Shown: positions 48,598 to 64,000 of the stretch, one piece after another
Position numbering within the stretch: the first letter of the stretch is position 1
Layout of the letters: each line of letters begins with the position of its first letter
Assembly: GCF_025698545.1 (NCBI RefSeq)
Contig: NC_068569.1
Span: forward strand, 1,550,001 to 1,614,000
Direction of reading: 5' to 3'
From: Gossypium raimondii
Taxonomy: Eukaryota; Streptophyta; Magnoliopsida; Malvales; Malvaceae
DNA length: 64,000 nt
Translations under genes and position numbers: made by a program
Notes under the pieces: generated by a model
What the model was told of the DNA's origin: nothing
Database searches by the model: none
What the model saw: only the letters and a program-made list of their open reading frames with translations

Positions 48598-50504
48598 GGT
48601 AATTTCACTAATTTATTTTCATGTTTATGTTTTAATCACTCAATGTCAAAATTAAAAAAATGGTTATTAAATTATTTGAATGTTTTTATTTAAGTCACTA
48701 TGCTCTTAAATTTTTTATTTTTTTAAAAATTCAGCTAGAGAATTTCAAGCGACAATTTGATGATTGATACGGATGAATGGTACCCATTAACGAGTAGAAT
48801 AACTTACCGTAGGTCTAAGTAAATATGACAGTTAGTATCGAAGATCGAAGAAAAAGATTGCTTAGAATTTAATTTGCATGTTCGTGACTTTCAAAATTGT
48901 TTCATAAAAAACAAATTATAGAAGAGAAGCGAAATAAAAGCTTTCGATTGGTGTAGGGATGCAAGTGGAGAAAGCCATACAAAAGCAATTTTAATAGCTC
49001 AATAAGTTAAATGAAAACTTTCGAATAGTTCGGTGGCTATTTTATATTTTTTTAAAGTTAAATGACTAAAACATAAATTTAAGGGTAAATTATCAAAATA
49101 GTCACTTTTGTTTTCCTTAGGTGACATTTTGGTCACTTTTGTTTGAAATGTTACGTTTTAGCCACTTATAATACCGTTTTGTTACACTTTGATCACTAAG
49201 TCATTAATTGTCGTTAACGGTGTAACGGTAAGTTGACATGTTAAATCATTATTTCAAACGAAAATTTTAAATTGAATTATATAATTAGTCTCTATATTTT
49301 TTTGAGCAATTTTTATTTTTATGTTCTTTTAACTTTTTTTTTCATTCTCTTCTCATTTCCTCTCTGTTTTCTTCCCTTCTCCTTTTTTTTTTTTTTTTAT
49401 CTGAGTTGTTCTATGTTTTTCATTTCTTTTAACATAACTTTATTATGTTTCTGAAACAAGAAAAGGGGAAAGCTAAAACCAAAATAAAATTTGTCTCGCA
49501 CATTCTCACCTCACAGTTACAAACCCTTATCATCCACTGCCGCTTTGATGGACCAATTCGGATCTCTGAATGATCTAGTCCACAAGCTCACCCCACTCGA
49601 AGACCTCGCTAGCGTGACTTATGACAATCCACTCTCAACAAAGTTTCCTGAGTCCATTCTCGAAACCTCCTAACCAACTCCCATGACAACCTTATCTACC
49701 TTACCTACAACATTCTCGCCCTCTTAAAACTACGTTGTTTCATAGATTCTTCAAACAAGCTCAATACTCTCAATGACTAAAACGACCACCATACAAAACT
49801 TACCCTCAATTTTATCCAAACCAATTTTATTCCATGCTCTCTTTCTCTCTTTGGTTCATCCATGCTTGGCTTCCAATCAAGCTTGCTTGAAAATATCCAA
49901 GAAAGTTTAGATCAATTTTATCGTTTGTTTAATTTTGTTTGTCAAAAAATAAAATAAAATAAAATGAATAATTTACACGATTCTGCCAAAATTTGGAAAA
50001 GGAAAACAATTTGTTTTGAATATAAAAAAATCAATTTATGTTTAGAGTTGATTAAGGATATGGTTTTTTTATATTGATTAGTTATATCTAGTTTTAGTTT
50101 CAAAATTAGGTTATATTTAAATCGAGATTTGATTAAGAATGATTGATATTCGGTTTTAAATGAAATTCAATTTAGGAATCATGTGAAAGAAACAATGACT
50201 TGGTGTAATTGGTTGGCAAAGATTATACATTTGTAGTGAAGAATATGAGAAGAGTGAAAAATAAGAGAATGAAAAAACATAAATAAAAAGAAAAAAATAA
50301 AAGTATAAGGACTAGTTGTGCAATTTGACTTAAAATTTTAGTCTGATATGATGAAATAACGGGTCATGTCAGATTGTCGTTACACCATTAACAAGAGTTA
50401 ATAACTCAGTAACCAAAATGTAACGAAACGATAACATAAGTAACTAAAATGTACCCTAAATTAATAGTTTACCCTAAATTTAATAATAGTTTAGTGACAT
50501 TACC
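48598..50504. mobile_element. MULE-type MITE interrupted by a second MULE-type element
   Basis: The left end 'GGTAATTTCACTAATTTATT' and the complement of the right end 'GGTAATGTCACTAAACTATT' match. The arms continue to agree for about 150 bases ('TTTATGTTTTA[AG]TCA' in both). Removing the inserted element and one copy of its target repeat leaves about 506 bp. The insertion lies about 22 bases from the right end. Its own target duplication was not resolved, and the element is non-coding. Confidence 0.8.
49083..50474. mobile_element. MULE-type element with 9-bp target duplication and coding-like interior
   Basis: Begins GGGTAAATTATCAAAATAG; the complement of its end begins GGGTAAACTATTAATTTAG. 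The arms agree over roughly 170 bases (for example 'GTTAA[CT]GGTGTAACG' in both). It is flanked by the perfect 9-bp repeat TAAATTTAA (49074-49082, 50475-50483). The interior 49480-49960 is less AT-rich and protein-like in base use: 'STAALMDQFGSLNDLVHKL' then, in another frame, 'NLIYLTYNILALLKLRCFI' and 'SLLENIQESLDQFYRLFNF'. This suggests captured host gene sequence (Pack-MULE style), now frame-shifted. The donor gene is not recognised, and there is no transposase. Confidence 0.85.
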
Positions 50505-53043
50505 GGTAATTTATGGTATATTTTATTACTTACAACTTTCAAGGACAAAAATATATATAATATTTTAAAAAATACCTGGATCTTTGTTTGAACAATTTCG
50601 GCCCACCCTTAAAACTGGTTTTCGGCCCATATTTCTATTATCAGCAGAGCAACTATGGATATGAAAAAAAATATTGGGTAAGAAGAAAACAATGGAAAGG
50701 ATTTAAAATCAAATTAATGTTTAAATTATAAAATAAATATTTTAATTTTAAAGAAATCATCATTCTTGAAGACTAAAGAATTTCAGAGCAAGGGAACAAT
50801 ATAAAATTACAAAATTTTTGAGTAAGAGGACACTTAAAAATCAAACTGAGGTATTTATTCAACAACTATTGCTATAATTGGTTTCTTTGATGAAGATGGT
50901 CATTCTTCTTTTCTTTTTCTTTATATTAATCTCATTATAAGTTTTTATTATATTTATTCTTTTTGATACAATACTTAAAATTATCTACAGTCTCTCATTA
51001 ACTCTTAAATAGGAAGATAATGCACTTCAACGCACTCGAACCCATGACTTCCAACATTGGCAACAATGTCGATGTCAATCAAGTTAAGGCTCAATCGATT
51101 AGAATAGTGAACGTTGAAAAAATTGATGGTTAATTTTTTATAAAGAAAAATAGGGATAATGAAAAACAATTAATAAAAGAATAGAAAATAAGCAATTCAA
51201 AAAGTAAGAGACTAAATTTGAAGAAAAAAAAGTAAAAGGGCTGAATCTGCACACATCAATAAGCAGAGGGAGTAGCTTTAAAACTTCTAGAAATGAAAAC
51301 TTTTCAAAACTCAAAAGAGAAAATTTCTGGGAAGTGCGAGAATGGTCCCTATTTAAAAATTATGTCCCCTTTGAATACGATTTGACGTCGTTTAACTTTA
51401 TTTAAAGTCGTCGGGTTGGGTTTTGGAAAGACACATATCCTCTTACTCTTCATCTTCCTACGCTTTCCACATTTGACGGGATATTTTTGTATGTTCAGTA
51501 TTTCATACCAACTATGAATTTTAAATTAAGAAAGTGGTTAAACGAAGATTATTATTTACAATTGATTTTGGCTCACAGATGTATAGTAAATAGTAGCAGC
51601 TGGTATCTTACAACTGTCATGGAATTGGGGAGACTAAAAAGACTTTTATAAGGCACACCACCAATTGGAAATTTCAAATTAAAGAAACTAAATTGCAATT
51701 TGTCGTGTTTCGTATAATTTCTAAAATCAAATCTCAATTACAGGCTGTGGAAATGAATTCTATAATTCATAAATGCTTTAATGTTATGTTTTTAAATAGA
51801 AATTTGGACTTAAATTTCATTTCTTATATTGTATACAATAAAATTAGTTAGGATTTCATCACTATCCATGCATTTTAAAATAATAATAATAATAATAGCA
51901 ACGGTAAATTCACATACTTTTATTACACATCTATAATTTTTTATTAAACGTGGTTATTTACGTCGGGTCTTGAAGTTTCATTATTCGTAGTTGTCATGGG
52001 TGGGTTTTAATCCATTTAGTTTAATTTATCGGCTTTAGTCTAGATTATACCAATTCTCACTCTGTGATTACTCCTATAATTTATTTGTGTTATATTGTTT
52101 TAATACTTGAAATTATTCAAATGCATTTTATATTATACTTTAATTGTACTATATGAAAATTGAGATACAAAAAAATATTAATCTATCAAATTAAAAATTA
52201 AAAGAAATTCATTAAATATTTAAATCCTTCTAATGAAATTAAAAATAACAATATAATAGCAGATCAAAACACAAGACAAACCTAACTAAATGTTAATTGC
52301 TGTTTTTAAGGAGAAAATGCATGCATTAATCTGTTAATTTGAAGTGAATGTGAATCCAGTGGGACAAACGGGTCCAATTTGCATACTTTTTAAAACTTTT
52401 TCTCTATAAAAAAAATCGATGCATGCATGAATTCCTCTACTTTAATTGCTGTTACTGTCGGAAACATGTTTTAAATGAACCAGTTTTGGGTTTAGATGAT
52501 AAAGGAAGACAAATCAAAACTCGTTTATTATTGTTACAAAGAGCATACAAACAGAATCGACGTAGCAAATTGAATAGAAATCAAATGGCACATAGTTTCA
52601 TTAATTAATAATTACCACCTAAATGATAACCAAAAAAAGATATTCCTTTTTCCGATTAATATTTTATAAAGAATTTTATATTAAAAGAATTTTTATTAAA
52701 AATAAATAAATTGACGATTATAGATTAAATTCATTCAATTGCAATGATGACTCATTAAATAATTAAATAGTGACACATGATATGCTACATATACATATAG
52801 TTTGCATTTACATATAAATATCAATTTTCTATAGTAGGAATTTTTAATAGATTAATTTATGAAGTGTTACTTTTACCATATAGGTTTCTTCTTCCTTTAG
52901 CTACCTTCAGTACGCAGGGCGCCATGTAAGAGACTTAGACCCTGCAAATGAAGAAGCAAAAGAGCTTAGAACTTGGAAATATGGGGAAAACGGGAAACAA
53001 TTAACAATTAATGAGTAAATATCATATTAAGGAGATGATGGAA
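50505..53043. other. AT-rich intergenic DNA
   Basis: No gene recognised. 51290-51480 has a mixed-composition stretch ('gatttgacgtcgtttaac') that may be an old promoter or repeat. 52890-53040 is probably the 3' UTR of the EG45-like gene; an acceptor-like 'catttgcag|ggtctaag' on the minus strand near 52945 might be a 3' UTR splice site. Confidence 0.45.
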
Positions 53044-53550
53044 TTACTGTTGAAATTCTATGTTGATGGAATTAACAGCTATATTAGTGATCCCACCAAA
53101 AGCTGTCTCGGATAAGACGATGGTGGTTGATTGAGTCGAAGGAGGAGACTGTGCAGTGGGAGCATAATCAACAATCTTGACTTGGATCGTCTGGTCCTCA
53201 ACACAAGTCCCAGGCTGCGAAGCACTGATGCACCGTACCAGGTATTGCCTGCCGCACGATGCTCCATTGTCCCATATCCCATCTCCAGCTGCTGCGAACA
53301 AATTGCTCGATGGGAACTGGGTTTGATCGTCACCATAACACGCCGTCGCTGCACATATAGCAGTCGAGTTATTACTTTTCAGAGCTTAAATTATATGCTG
53401 CTCTTGTGGAAAGGATCAAGTATACTCACGTAAATATGGTGGGCTGTACTGGGCAGCAGTGCCAACATCGGCATAAGAGAAATAGACAAGCTGGGAAAGA
53501 ATGAGGAGACATGAAACAAGTTGAAAAACTGGCCATTGCTGGGTCTGCAT
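53044..53550 (-). CDS. Secreted EG45-like / plant natriuretic peptide-like protein
   Basis: Two exons, 53550-53430 and 53348-53044; 141 residues. An N-terminal hydrophobic signal peptide ('VFQLVSCLLILSQLVYFSYA') ends near residue 27. The mature protein 'DVGTAAQYSPPYLPTACYGD' opens a double-psi beta-barrel domain related to expansin domain I. Conserved cysteines occur in 'TACYG', 'GASCGRQYLVRC' and 'GTCVEDQ', followed by 'VKIVDYAP'. The family (citrus blight p12, EG45, PNP-A) is apoplastic and linked to water/ion balance and stress. It lacks the expansin C-terminal domain, as expected. It differs in sequence from canonical PNP-A, so peptide-hormone activity is uncertain. Confidence 0.92.
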
Positions 53551-54157
53551 CTTTGTAAACTAAAGATGGATATGAAAGGAAAAAAAAAAGGATAAGTTCT
53601 TTCCTGCCGTTGGCGACAATGAAGCCTAAAAATCGTATTTCGTATAATATAATATTTACCCCTTTTAAGTCAACTTCGTAAATATAAGTATTTGGATTAA
53701 TTCAAACTCGGGATTGGAATCTAAATTGGTACCAAGTTTAATTTTTTTAATTAAGTCCTCAAGGTTCTATTAACCTAATTATCAGCTTAACATTATATGG
53801 TAGCTCAAAATTGATGAAGAATCAAATCTTAAATACATTGGTATCTATTGTATGCACAAATTGAATATGACATGTTTAAAAATAATCTTTAATTTAAATG
53901 ATATTATAAATGTACTCCAAGTCATATTCGAATTAAAATTTTCAGTCCAAACTAAAATCTAGAATAAGAGAAGAACTTAATCGGAAATTTAAATCATAAT
54001 TTTGGGACATTATGGAATTAATCTTGAGTTTTGTAAAGGGAAAAGTTAGTTGGAATTTGGCTCTAAGTGAAATATTATACGAGAAAGCAACCGCCGAGCT
54101 ATTGTTTGAGAGGTTTATAGATGGGCTTGAATTGTCAGACCCTAGTAAGTTTATAGA

Positions 54158-55510
54158 ATTTTTTAGGAATCTGACTCTATAAATTTAAAAAATTATGAAA
54201 ATAAATCAACTTCAAGATTAATTATGGGAATGACCTTATTTCTACAGTGGAGTTAGGTACTGTCACTTTTCTAAGCGACACCACCCTAAAAATCCCTCCC
54301 CCCAAAAATAATTTTTTGGTACCTCTTAACAAATTGGTAGCACCAGACTGAAGCGTGTAGAGGCAAAATGTTCGGGGACCTGATGACGTAATTATCTTTT
54401 TTAGATTGGTTGAAAAAAAAATGCCCCATAAGAATACCACGACACTAATTAAACTTTTAATCTATTTGCATGTTAGGTCTATACCTTCTTGAAATTAAAT
54501 TTAAATAGCCTTTAAAAGATATAAGAATAACAAAAATAAACCATTCTCATTTTTTTTATTTTTTAAAAATGATAAACTTAAAAAATTATATAAAATACTT
54601 ACTTAAATTACCCAAATATATCCCTCAAAAAACTTCCTCAAGTTTATCTAGAGCTGCTCATGGGCCGGGCGGCCCGGCCCGGCCCGATGGCCCGCCCGAA
54701 ATATGAGAGGGTTTGAGTAAAAATATAGGCCCGAAATATGGGCTTGGGCAAAAAAATGAGGCCCGATTAAAAAACAGGCCGGGCCTCGGGCACCACTTTT
54801 TTGGCCCGGGCTCGGCCCGGCCCGAATATAATAAATATATTTATTTTTTAATTTTAAAATACTTTTAGAATACTTTTTTCAAATTTTTTTAATTTTAAAA
54901 TATTTTTAAAATACTTTTTAAAAATTTTTTAATTTTAAAATATTTTTAAAATACTTTTTTTAATTTTTAAAATAAATTTTTGGTATTTATTTAAAAAACG
55001 GGCCGGGCCAGGCTCGGGCTTATGAAATTTTTCCCGGGCCAGGCCTGGGCAAAATTTCAGGCCCATATTTCGGGCCCGGGCCTAGGACCCGAGACAAAAT
55101 TTTTTCTGAGCCCAGCCCGGCCCATGAGCACCTCTAAGTTTATCTAGATTTAAACATTTTCAATTTATTCCCTAACATATTTGAATTTAGATAATCTTGA
55201 GGAAAATTTTTGAGGGACATATTGAGTAATTTAAACAAAAATGAAAAAGAATTATTTTTATTATTCTTATATCTTTTAAGAGTTATTTAAATTTAATTTA
55301 AAAAAAGGATAAACCTAACATGTAAATAAACCAAAAGTTTAATTAGTGCAACAATAACCAATCTATTTCATCAAAGTTAGGTGTCGCCAATTTGCAAGGT
55401 AGCACAGGCAGTGCTACCTCAAAAAGTGATGATCATTCTCATAATTAATCTTAAAGTTGAATCATTTTTATGATTTTTTAAATTTATAGGTCAGATTCGT
55501 AAAATAAAAA
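54158..55510. mobile_element. Long foldback (inverted-repeat) element interrupted by a hAT-like MITE
   Basis: The left arm from 'ttaggaatctgactctataa' matches the complement of the right arm ending near 55503 ('acgaatctgacctataaatt'). Matching continues through 'agattaattatg', 'cactaattaaact', 'catgttaggt' and 'aaaagatataagaata' up to 'ccctcaaaaa' and 'cctcaag'. The two arms are about 350-480 bases with almost no spacer. Without the MITE and its repeat the unit is about 860 bp. There is no coding sequence. Ends are approximate and the target duplication is unresolved. Confidence 0.8.
54649..55135. mobile_element. hAT-like GC-rich MITE, copy 2, with 8-bp target duplication
   Basis: Starts TAGAGCTGCTCATGGGCC; the complement of its end is TAGAGGTGCTCATGGGCC, one mismatch. 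Flanks are the perfect 8-bp repeat AGTTTATC (54641-54648, 55136-55143). Like copy 1 it has gggcc-rich arms ('aaaaatataggcccgaaata') and an AT core, longer here through repeated 'ttttaaaatactttt' units. Confidence 0.92.
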
Positions 55511-56105
55511 CCAACTTATCACGCGGAATCACATGAAGATTATTTTGCTTTTTAAGGGCAGGCAGGACCTTTCAGGAAAATGAAGTAAAACGATTTTGAT
55601 AGGCCTAATTAATACCCCGAAAAAGACAACAAATTATCGTAAAGGGTAAGAGTTTTGGGTGGAAATCGGTTTACCTCATGACAAAGAAAGCCAAGTGTGG
55701 AAGAGTCGTATGTATTTAAATATTATATTTATTATCCACCAACCTAATAACTAATAGTTTCGACTTTTCAATCACAGCAATGAATGCGGTTGTCTTGACT
55801 TGAGAATATAATAGCTCTGGGGGGTGGGTTTTGACTTTTGACCATTGACCCAATTATTGTCACCTGTTCATAAAGTAACTATTTTAGAAGCAGTTTCAGT
55901 TTTGCCAATGACACTCTCATGAATCCAAAACTTAGCAAATATGATTTCATAAAATGTCCTCTTACCTTGTCTAGAAAAGTAGACGTGTGTAGTACCAGCC
56001 AGGCAAATAATATAATATTCTATACATTGTTCATATATTAAATCGGGTTTCCATGTTTGAATTTACCCCAAAAACCGCGAAAGCACAATAAATAATAAAA
56101 CATAA

Positions 56106-60190
<4,085 letters not shown>

Positions 60191-61047
60191 TGAGTATTGA
60201 TGCTTCTTAGTTATTTCTTTTGTACTGTACTACAAATCCCGGGGATTTTGAAGAAAGGGGTCGCGGAATTCCGAATAAAAACAAATTCAATTTTGGGTTT
60301 ATATACACGAAGTCTCTCTCAGTGTTCGCGGAATTCATGGGCTTTGTGGCGGTGATGATAAATGAGCTGGGCCTATTTTTATTATATGTTTTCGTTATCA
60401 TTAGAAAACATTATCTTCTTATCTATATTTTTTCACACTTGTGCCAAACTCTATCGTTGAACAAAAAACTTGTGCCAATTTATAATTAGATGATATATTT
60501 TCTGGGATTGGGCTAGAAAATTTAACAAATCTTATTGGGCTAAGCTCTATCTGCCTTCAAACTCACTTTAAAGTGAAAAAACGTGAAGTCAAGCGAGCCT
60601 TTGTGTATAAATAGAGAAGCATAGCAGGTTTTTCTTTGCGCCTAGCCCCCCCAAACTTTGTTTTTCATTGCTCTGTGCTTGACTCTAGATTTCTATAATC
60701 ACAACTGAATTTTCTTATTTATTTTTCCTTTAAATTTTTCGCATAATCAAGTCATCATCTTGCTCAGAGTTCAGGGTTAGGAGGTGTGGACTAACGCGAT
60801 CAAATCCCCCAATCCCACTAATTTTAGCGTCTTTCCCACCTGTATTAAACTACCGCCATTTCCATCTTTTTCACTACTGATCTCCTTTTCTCTCTGTATA
60901 TTCTGATTCAGTATAGTACCCAAGAAAAAAAAAACAAGTTCAAGTTTTGTTTTCTAATCTTTGGGTTTGTGTAGATTTGTTAGAGATTTAAGGAATTTTC
61001 TTTCTTTCTTCTTATTTGTATTTTGATTTGTGAGTAAAGAAAAGAAA
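60191..61047. promoter_or_regulatory. Divergent promoter of RPT6 and the STRAP-like gene, four site II elements and a TATA box
   Basis: The two start codons are 857 bases apart and point away from each other. Four TGGGCY (site II) hexamers occur: 60338-60343, 60368-60373, 60509-60514, 60536-60541. Site II elements bind TCP factors and are common before proteasome and other growth-linked genes. A good TATA box, TATAAATAG (60606-60614), faces the STRAP-like gene, implying a plus-strand start near 60640 and a leader of about 400 bases. Confidence 0.65.
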
Positions 61048-64000
61048 ATGGATAAGAAAAAGATTGCTGTCCCACTTGTATGCCATGGCCATTCACGTCC
61101 CGTTGTGGATCTCTTTTACAGTCCCGTTACCCCTGATGGTTTTTTCCTCATCAGTGCCAGCAAAGGTAATTGCTATCTTTTTTCTGTGTACATGGAAATG
61201 GGGTTTTCATACTAGTAATCGATAATCTTAATTTGTTTGTTTTAATCTATTTGATTGATAAAGATTTCTTTTTAATGTAAATGGTGGGCAATAATTATTG
61301 ATCTTGTGCTTAAAAAATGGGGTTTTAATTGTCTGGTTTAGATTCCAGTCCTATGCTGAGGAATGGTGAGACTGGAGATTGGATAGGAACCTTTGAAGGA
61401 CACAAAGGTGCAGTTTGGAGTGTTTGCTTGGATACAAATGCCTTACGAGCTGCTTCCGCTTCTGCTGACTTTTCTGCGTATGTTATTTGATATTAATTAC
61501 AATATGTTGTTATAATTTGAAAGTTATTTACTTATTTTTGTCAGACAGATTCTTAGCTATATATGCAGATTATGACTTTAATACCAATTTCTTGGAACAC
61601 TGCAAGAGGTTTGCCTAAAATTCTCCATATATTTTAACACTAACAATTGAGAGACTTTATGTCAATGTAGCGTGCCCTATATGTTTTACTTGTGTTCTTT
61701 TGGCTGCTCTGTACATATTTTCCATTCCCTGTAGCTTTTTTGGTTCTCAGATAAAACATATTGTTGCTCCAAATAGACAATAATCTTAGTGAATGGTGCT
61801 ATGCGCTATACAGCTGCTCATGCTTCAACTCTCTGCCGATAGTTTGTATGGAGTTATTTATCGATAACAGGTTGACATGTCTTGTGAAATGTCATTATAT
61901 GCAGGAAAGTGTGGGATGCACTAACAGGTGATGTCTTGCACTCATTTGAACACAAGCATATAGTTCGAGCTTGTGCTTTTTCAGAGGTAAAGCTGGTGCT
62001 TTCTATCATTTTAAGCTTGGTTGTTAAACAGCTTTCTAGGTTACTTTGGCTCTCATTTTAACATGCGAAAAATAATTTCAATTTCTTCCAGCAAACCCTA
62101 TTAATTCTTGTGAATAGCAAAGTCTGTTTCTAAACAGAAGCTATCTTTGCAACAATTTAGTAAGTTAGGTGGCTTCTCTCGATCTTTATTTTCATTGGTT
62201 GCCTTGAGAAAGAAACTTTTACCATGTTTCACTTTTGATGGCCTGTCAACTTGTAATGGATGGTTTCACATTTATCATAGTATTTTTTTTCTTTTGCTTT
62301 TTTTAGTAAGAAATTTATTACAAGATGTTGACTACCACATTAGAATTTTGTATTAGGTCTTTAACTTTCTGCCCAGCACTAAGGAAGCAATCTCTACCTT
62401 CTCTGCTGTTACAAATATAGGCAGGCAGAAATTCTTTCTGCCGATAAAGCCATAAGGGTTGATAGTTGGCATCATCATCTTGGCATGGAAAACCATAAGT
62501 ACAGAAATTCTGAATTGACATGTTCTGTTTTGTCCGAATATGAATTCATAGTCATTGCAAAGCTAGTTAGTGCAATATTGTTAAATTAACAAATGCATTT
62601 ATTGATAGGTAAACGAACTTGGTAATAAAAGTTTTCCACCCTTGTGTGTGGAAATTAGATCACATAGGGCCATTGAGGTCTCACCAAATATGGCAGCTCA
62701 ATCATGGTTTTCGGGTGATCATCCCATACCAAACGCCACCATGTGGAACTGTTGGCCTTTTTGTACCCTGTATTTAATTATGGCCAAGTACACCTAGTTG
62801 TTAGTGTGTCTATTTTACGTTATGTTTCTTACTTCTAGATTTCATTAAAGATTTTCTAATCTGTTAGCAGGATACACACCTTCTATTGACTGGGGGAGTA
62901 GAGAAAGTCCTCCGTATTTATGACTTGAATCGCCCAGATGCTCCTCCAAGAGAAGTGGACAAATCTCCCGGTTCAGTCAGAACAGTTACATGGATGCATA
63001 GTGATCAGACAATATTAAGTTCTTGCACTGATATGGGAGGTGTCAGGTATTCATTTCCCTCCGTGTTTGGAGGTTCTTTAATGTAATTTTATGGTTTGTT
63101 GTTCATAAGTGCAAGCGTTTTGTTTACATTTTTATTGTTTACTATTGATTCATACCATTCTGTGGATGGCTGTTATCTTGTTCTAGAAATTGTAAATTAT
63201 CACTCCCCCCCCCCTCCCGGTGGGGTACCGTGACACTTATTTGGAGGTTTTGAGATCAAAATCTACTGATGTATGAATATCAGTGAGGCAAGGGTTTTAA
63301 GTTTTCTAGTGCTTACCTTCTTGTTGTTATGATAGCTTTATACTTAGTTTAAAGATTTTTGTTAAATTGTGTGGCTTTTTACTGCTATTAATAAAATCCA
63401 GTCTAATGCTTGTCTTGGGTTTTTTGTGGCATCTCTCTCTCCTCCCTCCCTCCCTCCCTCCTATTACTGATTTTCTTTGTGACTGTACAGATTATGGGAT
63501 GTAAGGAGTGGTAAAATAGTTCAAACACTAGAGACCAAGTCATCTGTGACCAGTGCGGAAGTGAGTCAAGATGGTCGATATATCACAACTGCTGATGGAT
63601 CTACCGTTAAGTTCTGGGATGCCAACCAGTAAGTTCTGATTTTCGAGTCAGATTGGTCTATTTTGTGCTAGAATGTCTGCTTTTATTGATTACTAATCAC
63701 CATAATCTATGCTTTATGCATTTACTCAGCTATGGGTTGGTAAAGAGCTACAACATGCCATGCACAGTTGAATCAGCTTCATTGGAACCGAAGTATGGAA
63801 ATAAATTCGTTGCCGGAGGAGAGGATATGTGGGTTCGTGTTTTTGATTTCCACACTGGAGATGAGATAGGTATGTTCTCAGACATAAGTTGGACCGTGCT
63901 TTATGATTTAGTGTGCAGCATGTAATGACTGACTAACATCTGGTGTGCAGCATGTAACAAGGGTCACCATGGTCCTGTGCATTGCGTGCGGTTCTCACCT
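61048..64000 (+). CDS. STRAP-like WD40 repeat protein, 3' part outside window
   Basis: Seven exons seen: 61048-61165, 61342-61477, 61905-61986, 62871-63046, 63491-63628, 63730-63869, 63951-end. They give about 280 residues, open at the window edge (family length about 340). WD40 units appear as '[20 protein letters not shown]', '[14 protein letters not shown]', '[20 protein letters not shown]', '[16 protein letters not shown]', '[15 protein letters not shown]', 'VKFWDAN', '[20 protein letters not shown]'. This is the serine/threonine kinase receptor-associated protein (STRAP/Unrip) group (Arabidopsis At3g15610-like), a beta-propeller scaffold; in animals it joins the SMN complex and TGF-beta signalling. 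The ATG at 61048 starts [14 protein letters not shown]; upstream in-frame codons lack ATG. The exon 7 acceptor has a decoy 32 bases earlier that would stop at once. Confidence 0.93.
63432..63461. repeat. CT-rich (CTCC)n microsatellite in a STRAP-like intron
   Basis: 'tctctctcctccctccctcc' and further units lie in intron 63047-63490, which also has a C10 run near 63205. Confidence 0.85.

Larger units (their letters stand above)
53551..56105. other. Intergenic: EG45-like promoter, foldback element, RPT6 3' end
   Basis: 53551 to about 54060 is the EG45-like upstream region. 54158-55510 is a foldback element with an inserted MITE (listed). 55510-56105 is plain AT-rich DNA with the RPT6 3' UTR at its right end. 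Confidence 0.5.

Noticed and set aside
52423-52608. Basic 61-codon frame considered as an organellar or ribosomal-protein fragment
   Set aside because: No family match recalled, surrounding DNA is low-complexity AT, and composition alone explains the Lys/Asn/Arg content.
53700-54060. Possible inverted-repeat element left of the foldback
   Set aside because: By eye the two sides share only short AT-rich matches; no consistent arms were found.

Overview
This is a plant nuclear window, most likely Gossypium (cotton) or a close Malvaceae relative. It is AT-rich with short GT-AG introns and eight gene families that are clearly those of a eudicot. Two signs point to cotton: an LTR packed with 'acacgg-ccgtgt' palindromes of the kind common in cotton Ty3/gypsy elements (1-1470), and a GC-rich hAT-like MITE present in two copies. 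The species is an inference; no taxonomic marker gene is present.

Layout. 1-1470: decayed Ty3/gypsy LTR holding a hAT-like MITE. 2279-3806 (+): deSI-like desumoylating protease, convergent with 4573-8470 (-), an acyl-protein thioesterase/carboxylesterase. 8640-10450: degraded plant-mobile-domain sequence. 11116-12162 and 18637-19653 (+): a tandem pair of single-exon AP2+B3 (RAV-type) repressor-like transcription factors, separated by a broken LINE (13339-16092, minus) and the tail of another LINE (plus). 20927-23746 (+): PRMT10. 28803-31628 (-): CYP734A brassinosteroid-inactivating P450. 31.7-46.3 kb: about 14.6 kb with no recognisable protein gene, holding several related MITEs, foldbacks and one unexplained GC-rich structured island (44.56-44.86 kb). 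46328-48350 (-): membrane RING-CH E3 ligase. 48598-50504: MULE-type element with a second MULE-type element inserted into it. 53044-53550 (-): secreted EG45/plant-natriuretic-peptide-like protein. 54158-55510: long foldback element holding the second hAT-like MITE. 56106-60190 (-): 26S proteasome ATPase RPT6, divergent from 61048-end (+), a STRAP-like WD40 protein cut by the window edge.

The genes are unrelated housekeeping and regulatory genes, not a pathway cluster. Three concern protein modification or turnover (deSUMOylase, RING-CH E3, RPT6), and others concern depalmitoylation, arginine methylation, brassinosteroid catabolism and transcriptional control. All exon structures were worked out by hand from splice signals, reading phase and recall of the families. 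Each complete model closes in frame: 225, 256, 348, 338, 371, 524, 305, 141 and 417 residues. I found no clearly new biological system. The best candidates for a second look are the structured island near 44.6 kb, the MULE-type element with a perfect 9-bp target duplication and an unrecognised coding-like insert, and the RAV repressor pair.
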